In this document: piece after piece, positions 7,190-13,784 of the stretch
How positions within the stretch are numbered: the first letter of the stretch is position 1
How the letters are laid out: each line of letters starts with the position of its first letter
From: Thermotoga caldifontis AZM44c09
GTDB taxonomy: Bacteria; Thermotogota; Thermotogae; Thermotogales; DSM-5069
Assembly: GCF_000828655.1 (NCBI RefSeq)
Contig: NZ_AP014509.1
Location: 682,001 to 746,000, forward strand
DNA length: 64,000 nucleotides
Direction of reading: 5' to 3'
Program-made: the position numbers and the translations under genes
Notes under the pieces: model-generated
The model's input: the letters and a program-made list of their open reading frames with translations, nothing else
Told to the model about the DNA's origin: nothing
The model's database searches: none

Positions 7190-8938
7190 TCAGATCTGGG
7201 CGGCTTGCGATACCTTCTTTCTGGATCTATCGACGTAGGTCGTGTGGAGCAGTTCGTGCGAAACGTGACTGAGAGGATGTTCTAAGAACTCTTCGTAGAG
7301 CTTCTTTATAGACGGGTTCTCGTGGGATTTTCTCAGCACGCTTCTTTCATCGATCGTGTAAATGGCTTCCATGCGTTTGATCAACACGTCTTTGTCCAGG
7401 CTCTTTGGCTGACCTCCGCCACCGATGCATCCACCCGGGCAAGCCATGATCTCGACGAAGTCGTAGTAAACTTCTCCTCTCGTTATCTTGTCGAGCAGCC
7501 TCCTGACGTTTGCTCCACCGTGGGCAACCGCCACTTTGAGTTGCTTACCATCGAAATCGATCGTGGCTTCCTTTATGCCTTCCAGGCCACGCACGTTGGT
7601 GAACTCTATCCTGGGCAGTGGTTTACCCAATCCAAGCTCGTACGCCGTTCTGAGGGCGGCCTCCATCACGCCACCGGTGGCACCGAATATGGCCGCAGCA
7701 CCAGTGGATTCACCGAGGGGATCGTCGTAGTTTTCCTCTGGCAAGGAAGCGTATGGGATCTTTCTCATCTTTATCAATCTTCCGAGCTCGCGCGTCGTCA
7801 AGACAACGTCCACCGCCGGCACGCCGTTGACCATGTGCTGTGGTCTTGTGATGTCATCTTTCTTCGCGGTGCACGGCATTATGGATACAACGAAGATCTT
7901 CTCGGGTGGTACGTTTATCTTCTTGGCGAAATAAGACTTGATGACGGCACCGAGCATCTGGTGTGGTGACTTCGCGCTTGAGAGGTTCTTCAAAAACTGT
8001 GGGTACAGCTTTTCAGCCAGATTGATCCACGCTGGGCAGCACGAGGTGAACATGGGGAACGGCCCGCCTTTCTTGAGCCTTTCGAGGAACTCCGATCCTT
8101 CCTCCATGATGGTCAAATCTGCCGCGAAGTTGGTGTCGAACACGTAGTCGAAACCGAGTCGTCTCAGTGCCGCGACCATTTTTCCGGTTGAAATGCTGCC
8201 CACTTCCATACCGAATTCTTCACCCAGCGCCACGCGTGTTGCTGGAGCCGTCTGAACCACGAGGACTTTGTCGTGCTTTTCAAGTTCTTCGAGTACTCTC
8301 CTTATATTCACGTTCTCCGTGATGGCTCCGACAGGACAGAACGCAGAACACTGACCGCAACCTATGCAATCCGTTTCGTAGAGCGGCATCTCAAAAGCTG
8401 TCTGGGGTAGTGTTTCGTAACCTCTATCGACCATCGAGTAGATATCCATTCCTTGAAGCTCCGAGCACGCCCTGACGCATCTACCGCAAACAACGCATTT
8501 CTCCAGGTCCCTCACGACGGCTGGTGAACTCAGATCTTTTGGAACGGCTCTAACCTCGCTCGGAAAGATGTCTTGAACGTCGTAAAGGTAAATCAAATCC
8601 TGGAACTCACATCTGCCGTTCACGTCGCACGTCATACAATCTTTTGGATGGCGGGACAGCAGCAGCGCGAGGTTGAACTTAACGGCGTTCGTCACGCGTG
8701 AGGTGTTCGTTTTGATCTTCATTCCATCCTGAACCTTTGTTACGCAAGCTGGCTGCAGGTTCCTGGCGCCCTCGACTTCTATCACACACACCCGGCAGGC
8801 TCCCGTCGGTTCGAGACGCGGATGATTGCACAGCGTTGGAACGTACACACCGGCTCGGTTGCACGCTTCGAGGACCGTCACGTCCGCCGGTACTTCGTAG
8901 CTTTTCCCGTTGATTTCGATCCTCACACTGGCCACCAT
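7190..8938 (-). CDS. hydA: [FeFe] hydrogenase, single-subunit (CpI-like) form
   Basis: Iron-only hydrogenase of 582 residues that would couple a reduced carrier to H2. From the N-terminus I see a plant-type 2Fe-2S domain (C37, C48, C51, C65), a His-Cys3 4Fe-4S site (H97, C101, C104, C110), two 4Fe-4S ferredoxin sets (C148-C158 and C191-C201) and the H-cluster domain: TSCCPAW at 298-304, MPCTAKK at 354-360 and the ACPGGCIGGGGQP motif near 499-511. All cluster ligands and the proton-transfer Cys300 are present. Length and layout resemble clostridial CpI rather than the subunit of the trimeric electron-bifurcating enzyme, and no hydB or hydC is adjacent. ATG 8938 follows GGAGGG; TTG 8941 is the alternative. 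Confidence 0.93.
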   Translation of the reverse strand: MVASVRIEINGKSYEVPADVTVLEACNRAGVYVPTLCNHPRLEPTGACRVCVIEVEGARNLQPACVTKVQDGMKIKTNTSRVTNAVKFNLALLLSRHPKDCMTCDVNGRCEFQDLIYLYDVQDIFPSEVRAVPKDLSSPAVVRDLEKCVVCGRCVRACSELQGMDIYSMVDRGYETLPQTAFEMPLYETDCIGCGQCSAFCPVGAITENVNIRRVLEELEKHDKVLVVQTAPATRVALGEEFGMEVGSISTGKMVAALRRLGFDYVFDTNFAADLTIMEEGSEFLERLKKGGPFPMFTSCCPAWINLAEKLYPQFLKNLSSAKSPHQMLGAVIKSYFAKKINVPPEKIFVVSIMPCTAKKDDITRPQHMVNGVPAVDVVLTTRELGRLIKMRKIPYASLPEENYDDPLGESTGAAAIFGATGGVMEAALRTAYELGLGKPLPRIEFTNVRGLEGIKEATIDFDGKQLKVAVAHGGANVRRLLDKITRGEVYYDFVEIMACPGGCIGGGGQPKSLDKDVLIKRMEAIYTIDERSVLRKSHENPSIKKLYEEFLEHPLSHVSHELLHTTYVDRSRKKVSQAAQI

Positions 8939-8977
8939 CAACCCTCCCCTTCTGCGGAGTGAACACCTTCCAAGTTC

Positions 8978-8986
8978 ATTTTATCA
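8978..8986 (-). promoter_or_regulatory. Extended -10 promoter element before hydA
   Basis: The minus strand reads TGATAAAAT here, an extended -10 (TG, one base, TAAAAT) about 40 bases before the hydA start. The surrounding 15 bases TGTGATAAAATGAAC recur exactly before the LCP gene at 50235-50249, which supports a real promoter. No good -35 is seen. Confidence 0.5.
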
Positions 8987-8993
8987 CAAAGGT

Positions 8994-9359
8994 TCAAGCG
9001 GTGACCTTCTTCAAATGTTGCTTGGCGAGTTCGACGTAGGATTCGAATGCTGCCGGGTCGTTGACGGCCAGTTCGGAGAGCATCTTTCTGTTGATGCTCA
9101 CGTTCGCCAGCCTCAAACCGTGGATCAGTTCGCTGTATTTCAATCCGTACTTCCTCGCGGCGATGTTTATTCTCGTGATCCAGATCCTTCTGAAGTCTCT
9201 CTTCTTTATCTTCCTGCCAGCGAAAGAATACCATTTCGCCCTGACGTAGTGCTGTTTCGCCAGTTTGTATCTCCTGCTGATGGCACCTCTGAATCCCTTG
9301 ACGGCTTTCAGAATTTTCCTTCTTTTCTTCTTGGCGTGTAACGCCCTCTTGACTCTCAT
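8994..9359 (-). CDS. rplT: 50S ribosomal protein L20
   Basis: Ribosomal protein L20, 121 residues, a large-subunit protein needed early in 23S rRNA assembly. The basic start MRVKRALHAKKKRRKILK and the central YAGRK-like stretch (SFAGRKIKKRDFRRIWITRI) are diagnostic, and the length is normal. It is the last gene of the classic infC-rpmI-rplT operon, 16 bases after rpmI. In several bacteria L20 represses this operon by binding its leader; the sequence here shows a leader hairpin but no proof of that control. Confidence 0.98.
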   Translation of the reverse strand: MRVKRALHAKKKRRKILKAVKGFRGAISRRYKLAKQHYVRAKWYSFAGRKIKKRDFRRIWITRINIAARKYGLKYSELIHGLRLANVSINRKMLSELAVNDPAAFESYVELAKQHLKKVTA

Positions 9360-9375
9360 GGTTCAACCTCCTTCC

Positions 9376-9576
9376 TCAGACACCGAGCAGTCTCTTGATT
9401 CTCTTGGCATCGCCTTTGTGCAGAACGTCCTTCTTCCTCAGCTCACGCAGAGTGGACCTTCTCCTTTTTCCTGTGGTGTGCCTCGTTCGCGCGTGGTTGA
9501 AAAGGATCTTCCCATTCTTTGTGACACGAAACCTCTTTGCGGCTGTCTTGCTGGTTTTCATTTTGTTCTTGGCCAT
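9376..9576 (-). CDS. rpmI: 50S ribosomal protein L35
   Basis: Ribosomal protein L35, 66 residues, read as MAKNKMKTSKTAAKRFRVT and ending KRIKRLLGV, both typical. I chose ATG 9576 as the start because GGAGGTTGAAGTT lies just upstream and the family begins there; the frame stays open for six more codons to 9594 but that would overlap infC and add residues absent from L35. It sits between infC (stop at 9591) and rplT, the universal order of this operon. Confidence 0.97.
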   Translation of the reverse strand: MAKNKMKTSKTAAKRFRVTKNGKILFNHARTRHTTGKRRRSTLRELRKKDVLHKGDAKRIKRLLGV

Positions 9577-9590
9577 AACTTCAACCTCCT

Positions 9591-10112
9591 TCACCCTTCC
9601 TTAGGCTTGATCTGCATCCACATGTCTCTACCTTCGAGCTTGGGTTCCACTTCGACAACGCCTATGTCGCTGACGTCCTGAGCGATTCTCTTCAGGATCT
9701 CCTCGCCTTTCTCCGTAAAAGCGATCTCCCTACCCCGGAACATCACGGTCACCTTGACCTTGTTGCCCTCTTCGAGGAAACGTCTGATGTGCTTGAGCTT
9801 GGTCAAATAATCGTGTTCGTCGATCTTGACTCTGAATTTCATTTGCTTGATTTCCTGAACCTTTTGCTTTTTCTTGGCTTCCTTCTGTTTCTTCGCGAGC
9901 TGGTACATGTACTTGCCGAAGTCCATGATCTTCGCGACGGGTGGATCACTGTTGGGAGAAACCAAGACCAAATCGAGCCCTTCTCTCCTCGCGAGTTCCA
10001 AAGCTTTGTAAGTTGGCATGATGCCTAACTGCTTTCCATCCTGTCCAACTACTCTGACCTTTGGCACCCTTATTTGTTCGTTTTTCAGGAAAGTCTGTTC
10101 TTTTTCGATAAT
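9591..10112 (-). CDS. infC: Translation initiation factor IF-3, ATT start codon
   Basis: IF-3 checks start codon and initiator tRNA pairing on the 30S subunit. The N-terminal domain (NEQIRVPKVRVVGQDGKQLG) and the C-terminal domain with the MFRGREIAFTEKGEEIL segment are complete. There is no ATG, GTG or TTG at the right place: the strong AAGGAGG at 10118-10124 is five bases from an ATT at 10112. Upstream in-frame TTG codons at 10130 and 10142 lie before the Shine-Dalgarno, within the leader hairpin. IF-3 genes are known to use ATT in E. coli as the basis of autoregulation, because IF-3 rejects such codons, so ATT is my choice here. The protein is then 173 residues. Confidence 0.93.
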   Translation of the reverse strand: MIEKEQTFLKNEQIRVPKVRVVGQDGKQLGIMPTYKALELARREGLDLVLVSPNSDPPVAKIMDFGKYMYQLAKKQKEAKKKQKVQEIKQMKFRVKIDEHDYLTKLKHIRRFLEEGNKVKVTVMFRGREIAFTEKGEEILKRIAQDVSDIGVVEVEPKLEGRDMWMQIKPKEG

Positions 10113-10117
10113 CTCTA

Positions 10118-10124
10118 CCTCCTT
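10118..10124 (-). promoter_or_regulatory. Shine-Dalgarno fixing the infC ATT start
   Basis: The minus strand reads AAGGAGG, a full match to the 16S tail, five bases before ATT 10112. It lies downstream of the only in-frame TTG codons, so it cannot serve them and it decides the start of infC. Confidence 0.8.
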
Positions 10125-10128
10125 AAAC

Positions 10129-10151
10129 AAAAAGGCGGGCAAAGCCCGCCT
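10129..10151 (-). terminator. Hairpin terminator or attenuator between tRNA-Lys and infC
   Basis: On the minus strand GGCGGGC-TTT-GCCCGCC is followed by TTTTTG, a textbook intrinsic terminator. It sits 79 bases after tRNA-Lys and only 16 bases before the infC start. It may end the tRNA transcript, with infC reached by read-through, or may be a regulated attenuator in the infC leader. I see no separate promoter between the hairpin and infC. Confidence 0.75.
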
Positions 10152-10230
10152 CCCTGATTTCTTTCAGGTACCGCTCTGAACCCCTTCGACCGAGTCTCGG
10201 GGTGGGAAGCAAGGCTTCCGCTTCTGCATC

Positions 10231-10306
10231 TGGTGGGCCGTGCAGGATTCGAACCTGCGACCCCCTGATTAAGAGTCAGGTGCTCTACCTGCTGAGCTAA
10301 CGGCCC
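10231..10306 (-). tRNA. tRNA-Lys (anticodon CTT)
   Basis: A complete 76-base tRNA read on the minus strand, starting GGGCCGTTAGCTCAG and ending with an encoded CCA. The acceptor stem GGGCCGT pairs with ACGGCCC, the T-arm is GCAGG-TTCGAAT-CCTGC and the anticodon loop is CTCTTAA, giving CTT for lysine AAG codons. It lies six bases after tRNA-Arg on the same transcript. Confidence 0.97.
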
Positions 10307-10312
10307 ACACTA

Positions 10313-10387
10313 TGGTGCCCCTGGGAGGAATCGAACCTCCATTTGCGGATTAGGAATCCGCCGTTCTATCCATTGAACTACAGGGGC
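10313..10387 (-). tRNA. tRNA-Arg (anticodon CCT)
   Basis: A 75-base tRNA on the minus strand, beginning GCCCCTGTAGTTCAA and ending in an encoded CCA. The acceptor GCCCCTG pairs with CAGGGGC, and the anticodon arm GGATT-CCT-AATCC reads arginine AGG codons. A good promoter lies 16 bases upstream and tRNA-Lys follows, so the pair is co-transcribed. Confidence 0.97.
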
Positions 10388-10402
10388 TTTGTACCTTTAA
10401 GT

Positions 10403-10431
10403 ATCCTACCATGCACTCAACGAAAAATCAA
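10403..10431 (-). promoter_or_regulatory. Promoter of the tRNA-Arg/tRNA-Lys transcript
   Basis: On the minus strand TTGATT (complement of 10426-10431), a 17-base spacer and TAGGAT (complement of 10403-10408) form a sigma-70-type promoter. The spacer ends in TGG, giving an extended -10. It lies between the TetR gene and tRNA-Arg. Confidence 0.7.
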
Positions 10432-10448
10432 GTGGTTAGAACTCGCTT

Positions 10449-11018
10449 CTAAGACTCTGTTTTTCCCATCAGTCCGGACAGGATGAACGATTCGATCGAC
10501 TGTACAGCGGAACCCGACGATGCCGTAGCCACGAGGGCCTCGGTGATCAGTCTGGCTGTGGTTTGTGAGTCCAGCTCCGGGTTGATCAGCTCACTCTTCT
10601 TGCCCTCCTCTATGAGCTGCGCCACTCTGTTGAGGAAAGCATCGTAACGCCTTTTGAGCCTCTTCCAGACGTCTCCTTCTCCAGATTCGTCCATCACGCT
10701 CGCTCGTTCTTTTTCTATCACCTTCGATAGAACCTTCCTGCTCGTCACGAAATCTATGTAGGCCCTCAGGAACATCTTGATTTTTCTAACGTAGTAGCTC
10801 TCGCCCTCGACTTCTCTGAAGATGTGGTTCTCGAGTTCTTCCAGCGCCCTGTTCCAGACTTCTTCGAAGAGCACCTCTTTGCTCGGAAAATAGTAGTATA
10901 TGAGGGCTTTTCGCACGCCAGCGCGCTGGGCGATCTCTTCCATGCTCACGCCATCGAAACCCTTTTCAGAGAAAGCCGCTTTCGCCGCCTCCAGAATTTT
11001 CTCTCTGGCGCTGGACAA
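10449..11018 (-). CDS. TetR/AcrR family transcriptional regulator
   Basis: A DNA-binding repressor of 189 residues. The N-terminal TetR helix-turn-helix is clear: AREKILEAAKAAFSEKGFDGVSMEEIAQRAGVRKALIYYYFPSKEVLFEEV over the first 55 residues. The C-terminal ligand domain is not recognisable as any known sensor. It is the second gene after the radical SAM gene and ends just before the tRNA promoter. A near-perfect palindrome in front of the radical SAM gene (12498-12517) has the look of a TetR operator, so the regulator probably controls its own operon. TTG 11018 is preferred because GGAGAG lies eight bases upstream; GTG 11027 has no spacing from it. Confidence 0.85.
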   Translation of the reverse strand: MSSAREKILEAAKAAFSEKGFDGVSMEEIAQRAGVRKALIYYYFPSKEVLFEEVWNRALEELENHIFREVEGESYYVRKIKMFLRAYIDFVTSRKVLSKVIEKERASVMDESGEGDVWKRLKRRYDAFLNRVAQLIEEGKKSELINPELDSQTTARLITEALVATASSGSAVQSIESFILSGLMGKTES

Positions 11019-11036
11019 GTTCTTCACTCTCCATTT

Positions 11037-12485
11037 TTACTTCAGAGTTTTGTCAACGGCCAGGGCTTCTTCTCTGTTCATGTAGCGCTTCATTCTCGTC
11101 TCGTAGTTGTAGATTCCCCTGTTGACAGGATAGCGATCGACGTAGCCATGCTCGTACCAGAGCTTATCGGCGTAAACTTTCCATTCTTCGGCGAGCTTGT
11201 CTATCTCCGGGGCCAGCTCTTCAACGACGCGTTCGGAACCTTCGTGCTGTGGGATCGCATTGAAGTGCTTGACCATCGCCCTGTAGACCTTCGGATTGTC
11301 GATGATCGGACACGGTCTGAACAGGTTGTTGGAATACGGAACCATGCGCTTGTAAGCTTCGAAGAACGGTGATTTGAGTATCTCTATCAACGATTTTTCC
11401 CTTATGCTGTCCACGGCGTACTGCTGGAACACGCAGGGCTCAACGTAACCTTTCGCATTCACGTGGAAGTACTTCGCACCGGCGGCGAGACAGCCGTGAG
11501 TCAGGAAGCCGTGGTTCCAGAAGTCCGCAACGAAAGCGAATCTACCACTGAGTCTGACCTCGTCGGTCTTGAAGAACCTTTCGTACCTCTGTTGCGGCGT
11601 TGGTACCAAGTCCATGGATGCGTTCATGCCGACGGGCATGTACTGGAAGACCCAGGCGTACACTACCTGCTGTTCCTCGAGGAACTGCCAGAATTCGTCT
11701 TTCATCAACGTGTCGTGGTTCATCCTCGTTGCCGTTATCGAAGCACCGAACGGTACCCCGTATCTTCTCAGCCTTTCCCACGCTTCGAGCACACTCTTGA
11801 AGACTCCTCTACCCCTTCTCCAGTCCGTATCGAGTTCGAACCCTTCCACGGATATCGCGGGCGTGGCGTTGCCGAGCTCAGACAGTTTCTTGGCGACTTC
11901 TTCTGTTATGAGTGTGCCGTTCGTGTAGATCAGGAAGTAGTTGTCGTTGAACTCTTCGAGTATCTCCATCAGGTGTGGCCAGTAGAAAGGTTCGCCTCCG
12001 GTGATGACCCAGAAATACAGTCCGAGTTCGTTTCCTTCCCTTATAACTTTGCTCACTTCTTCTTTCGTGAGCTCGTACTTTCTTCCGTAGAGTCCCGCAT
12101 AACAACCGACGCAGTTCAAATTGCACGCGTAAGTTGGACTTATGACACCGAGTTTCGGTAAAACGACTTTGTACTCGTGCATCTTCTGTTGTCTTATGGG
12201 TTCACCGAGCGCGAACTCGTTGATGATCAGGTTGTTGATGATCTTTTCAACGCACTTGGGACTGGAGCGTCTGAACACCTTGACCCAGCTGGTGATCATG
12301 GGGTGTTTGTCCTTGGCCATGAGCGCGAGTTTCTTCAAGCCACTCTTGGAAGGTTCCTTCGTCAAGGCGCTGAGGGTTGAAAACAGTCTGTACAGACCCT
12401 CTTCGTCCGTGTTGCGCAGCACAGAAGCGACGAGCTTTCCAGCCTGATGGTATATGAAACCTTTCACTCCTCCAACAGTTGCCAT
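11037..12485 (-). CDS. Radical SAM enzyme with N-terminal extension, function unknown
   Basis: A 482-residue radical S-adenosylmethionine protein. The 4Fe-4S motif CNLNCVGC spans residues 121-128, and ITGGEPFYWPHL near residue 165 binds SAM. A 115-residue N-terminal region with no familiar motif precedes it. After the barrel, HGCLAAGAKYFHVNAKGYVEPCVF and RPCPIID supply Cys residues that could hold an auxiliary cluster, as in SPASM/twitch enzymes that modify peptides or cofactors, though the set is short. No precursor peptide gene was seen nearby. The start ATG has AAAGGAGG seven bases upstream, and a TetR-type palindrome directly overlaps that site. The TetR gene follows. Substrate unknown. 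Confidence 0.85.
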   Translation of the reverse strand: MATVGGVKGFIYHQAGKLVASVLRNTDEEGLYRLFSTLSALTKEPSKSGLKKLALMAKDKHPMITSWVKVFRRSSPKCVEKIINNLIINEFALGEPIRQQKMHEYKVVLPKLGVISPTYACNLNCVGCYAGLYGRKYELTKEEVSKVIREGNELGLYFWVITGGEPFYWPHLMEILEEFNDNYFLIYTNGTLITEEVAKKLSELGNATPAISVEGFELDTDWRRGRGVFKSVLEAWERLRRYGVPFGASITATRMNHDTLMKDEFWQFLEEQQVVYAWVFQYMPVGMNASMDLVPTPQQRYERFFKTDEVRLSGRFAFVADFWNHGFLTHGCLAAGAKYFHVNAKGYVEPCVFQQYAVDSIREKSLIEILKSPFFEAYKRMVPYSNNLFRPCPIIDNPKVYRAMVKHFNAIPQHEGSERVVEELAPEIDKLAEEWKVYADKLWYEHGYVDRYPVNRGIYNYETRMKRYMNREEALAVDKTLK

Positions 12486-12497
12486 GTCGATACCTCC

Positions 12498-12517
12498 TTT
12501 ACCGACCGGTCAGTAAA
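12498..12517. promoter_or_regulatory. Candidate TetR operator
   Basis: TTTACCGACCGGTCAGTAAA is a 20-base inverted repeat with one mismatched pair, centred on ACCGGT. It ends where the Shine-Dalgarno of the radical SAM gene begins, so a bound repressor would block transcription through the leader. The core resembles operators of other TetR-family proteins, and the TetR gene is in the same operon. Binding is inferred. Confidence 0.65.
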
Positions 12518-12545
12518 ATGCTAACAACACTGGTTTTCTTTTGCC

Positions 12546-13784
12546 TTACTTATTTGTAACACTCTCCTGACACGACAGCGATTTCATCTTTTCGACGACG
12601 AGCCGTGTGGCGCGTACATCGTCTTCGTTGTATTTCAGAACCGTGTCGAGCAGGGAAGGTTCCTTAGTCACGAGCCACAGTTGAAAGTACTTGCACGCGC
12701 GCCAACCGTCTAATTTCGTTCTCCATTCAAAATTCCAGTATCGGGCCACGCTCTTGAGGGAATAGCTGAACAGTGGAAGCGCGACGTGGCTCGACAGGAT
12801 CTGGTAAACATCCACGAAACGTTTCTTCATCTGATGGTACTTTTTCTCTAAGCCGTAGGTTTCCGCGAGCTGCCTGAAATGTGCTGGTTCGTACGCGCAG
12901 TAGTGATAGATGGGCCCGTTCTCTGAAAGAAGAAAATCGAGGACTCGGTTGAAAACCACACCTTCCTGATCTTTGTCCTCGCACAGGAACGGTATGTACT
13001 CGTCTTTCTTGAGGATTCCGAAGAGGTAATCGTATCCTGCTGTAACGTGGGACTCTATGTCGAGAAACAATCCCTCGGGGAAAGAGGGCAGCGGTTGAAG
13101 AAGGATCGGACGTCTTTCGAGCAACGCCTGCGCTTTCTTTTTCAGTTTTTCCAGCATTTCCTTTGAAAAATCCTTCAGTTTCTGGACCTGAACCAGATCC
13201 TGCAAATCTTCGATCCCTTCTCTGAGTAGCCTCAGTCTCGTTCGTTCGTTCAGACCGTGGATTGCGATCAGATCCTTTTTCTGGATCAAAGCCTCGCTGC
13301 ACTCCACCACGTAGGGGCAGGTCTTGCACAGTGACGAAGGTTTCGGATCGTAAAGTTCATCGCGAGTCGTGGTGATGAGTTCGAGCAGAGACATCAATCT
13401 TGGAAGATAGTTCCGCCAGTCGAGATCAACTTCGAAGTATGGAGACGTGACGGTCACACCCGTCACGGGAAAACCACGCTGGGAAAAGATGTAGGCATGA
13501 TAGGCTGCTTCGATCGCGTATTTTTGCTTGAAATTTTTTGCATCCTTTTTCAGAACCAAACGCCAGCCATCCTTTTCCGGTACCGCAAGGTCTGGATCCG
13601 CCACGAACCTTTTCCCAAAGATTTCAGCTTCGAGCACTGGTTTTTCGACGCTGAAACCGAGCCTGAGCAGCTGTGAGGAGTCTGGGATCTGCTCAGACTC
13701 ATCCATCACGTTCCTTTCTAACTGGAATCTCCTGGGACACATCAGAAACTGTTCAAGATCGTCGTACCAGATGGGTTCATTCAT
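12546..13784 (-). CDS. TM0106-type RecB-like nuclease with RNase H-like domain
   Basis: A 412-residue protein matching the TM0106 family of putative nucleases. The N-terminal 190 residues form a Cas4/RecB-like PD-(D/E)xK domain, with Cys15 in FLMCPRRFQLE and a later CKTCPYVVEC set that probably bind an iron-sulfur cluster. A short helical region follows (residues 190-250). The C-terminal part is a YprB-like DEDD exonuclease domain: GLFLDIESH gives the first acids, and YNEDDVRAT near the end the last. The combination suggests DNA or RNA end processing in repair, but no target is known. It overlaps hutH by 8 bases, so they may share a transcript; no link in function is evident. Confidence 0.8.
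   Translation of the reverse strand: MNEPIWYDDLEQFLMCPRRFQLERNVMDESEQIPDSSQLLRLGFSVEKPVLEAEIFGKRFVADPDLAVPEKDGWRLVLKKDAKNFKQKYAIEAAYHAYIFSQRGFPVTGVTVTSPYFEVDLDWRNYLPRLMSLLELITTTRDELYDPKPSSLCKTCPYVVECSEALIQKKDLIAIHGLNERTRLRLLREGIEDLQDLVQVQKLKDFSKEMLEKLKKKAQALLERRPILLQPLPSFPEGLFLDIESHVTAGYDYLFGILKKDEYIPFLCEDKDQEGVVFNRVLDFLLSENGPIYHYCAYEPAHFRQLAETYGLEKKYHQMKKRFVDVYQILSSHVALPLFSYSLKSVARYWNFEWRTKLDGWRACKYFQLWLVTKEPSLLDTVLKYNEDDVRATRLVVEKMKSLSCQESVTNK

Noticed and set aside
10142-10230. Possible riboswitch between tRNA-Lys and the infC leader hairpin
   Set aside because: Only short hairpins are visible and no known riboswitch core was recognised; it is kept as an attenuator idea only.
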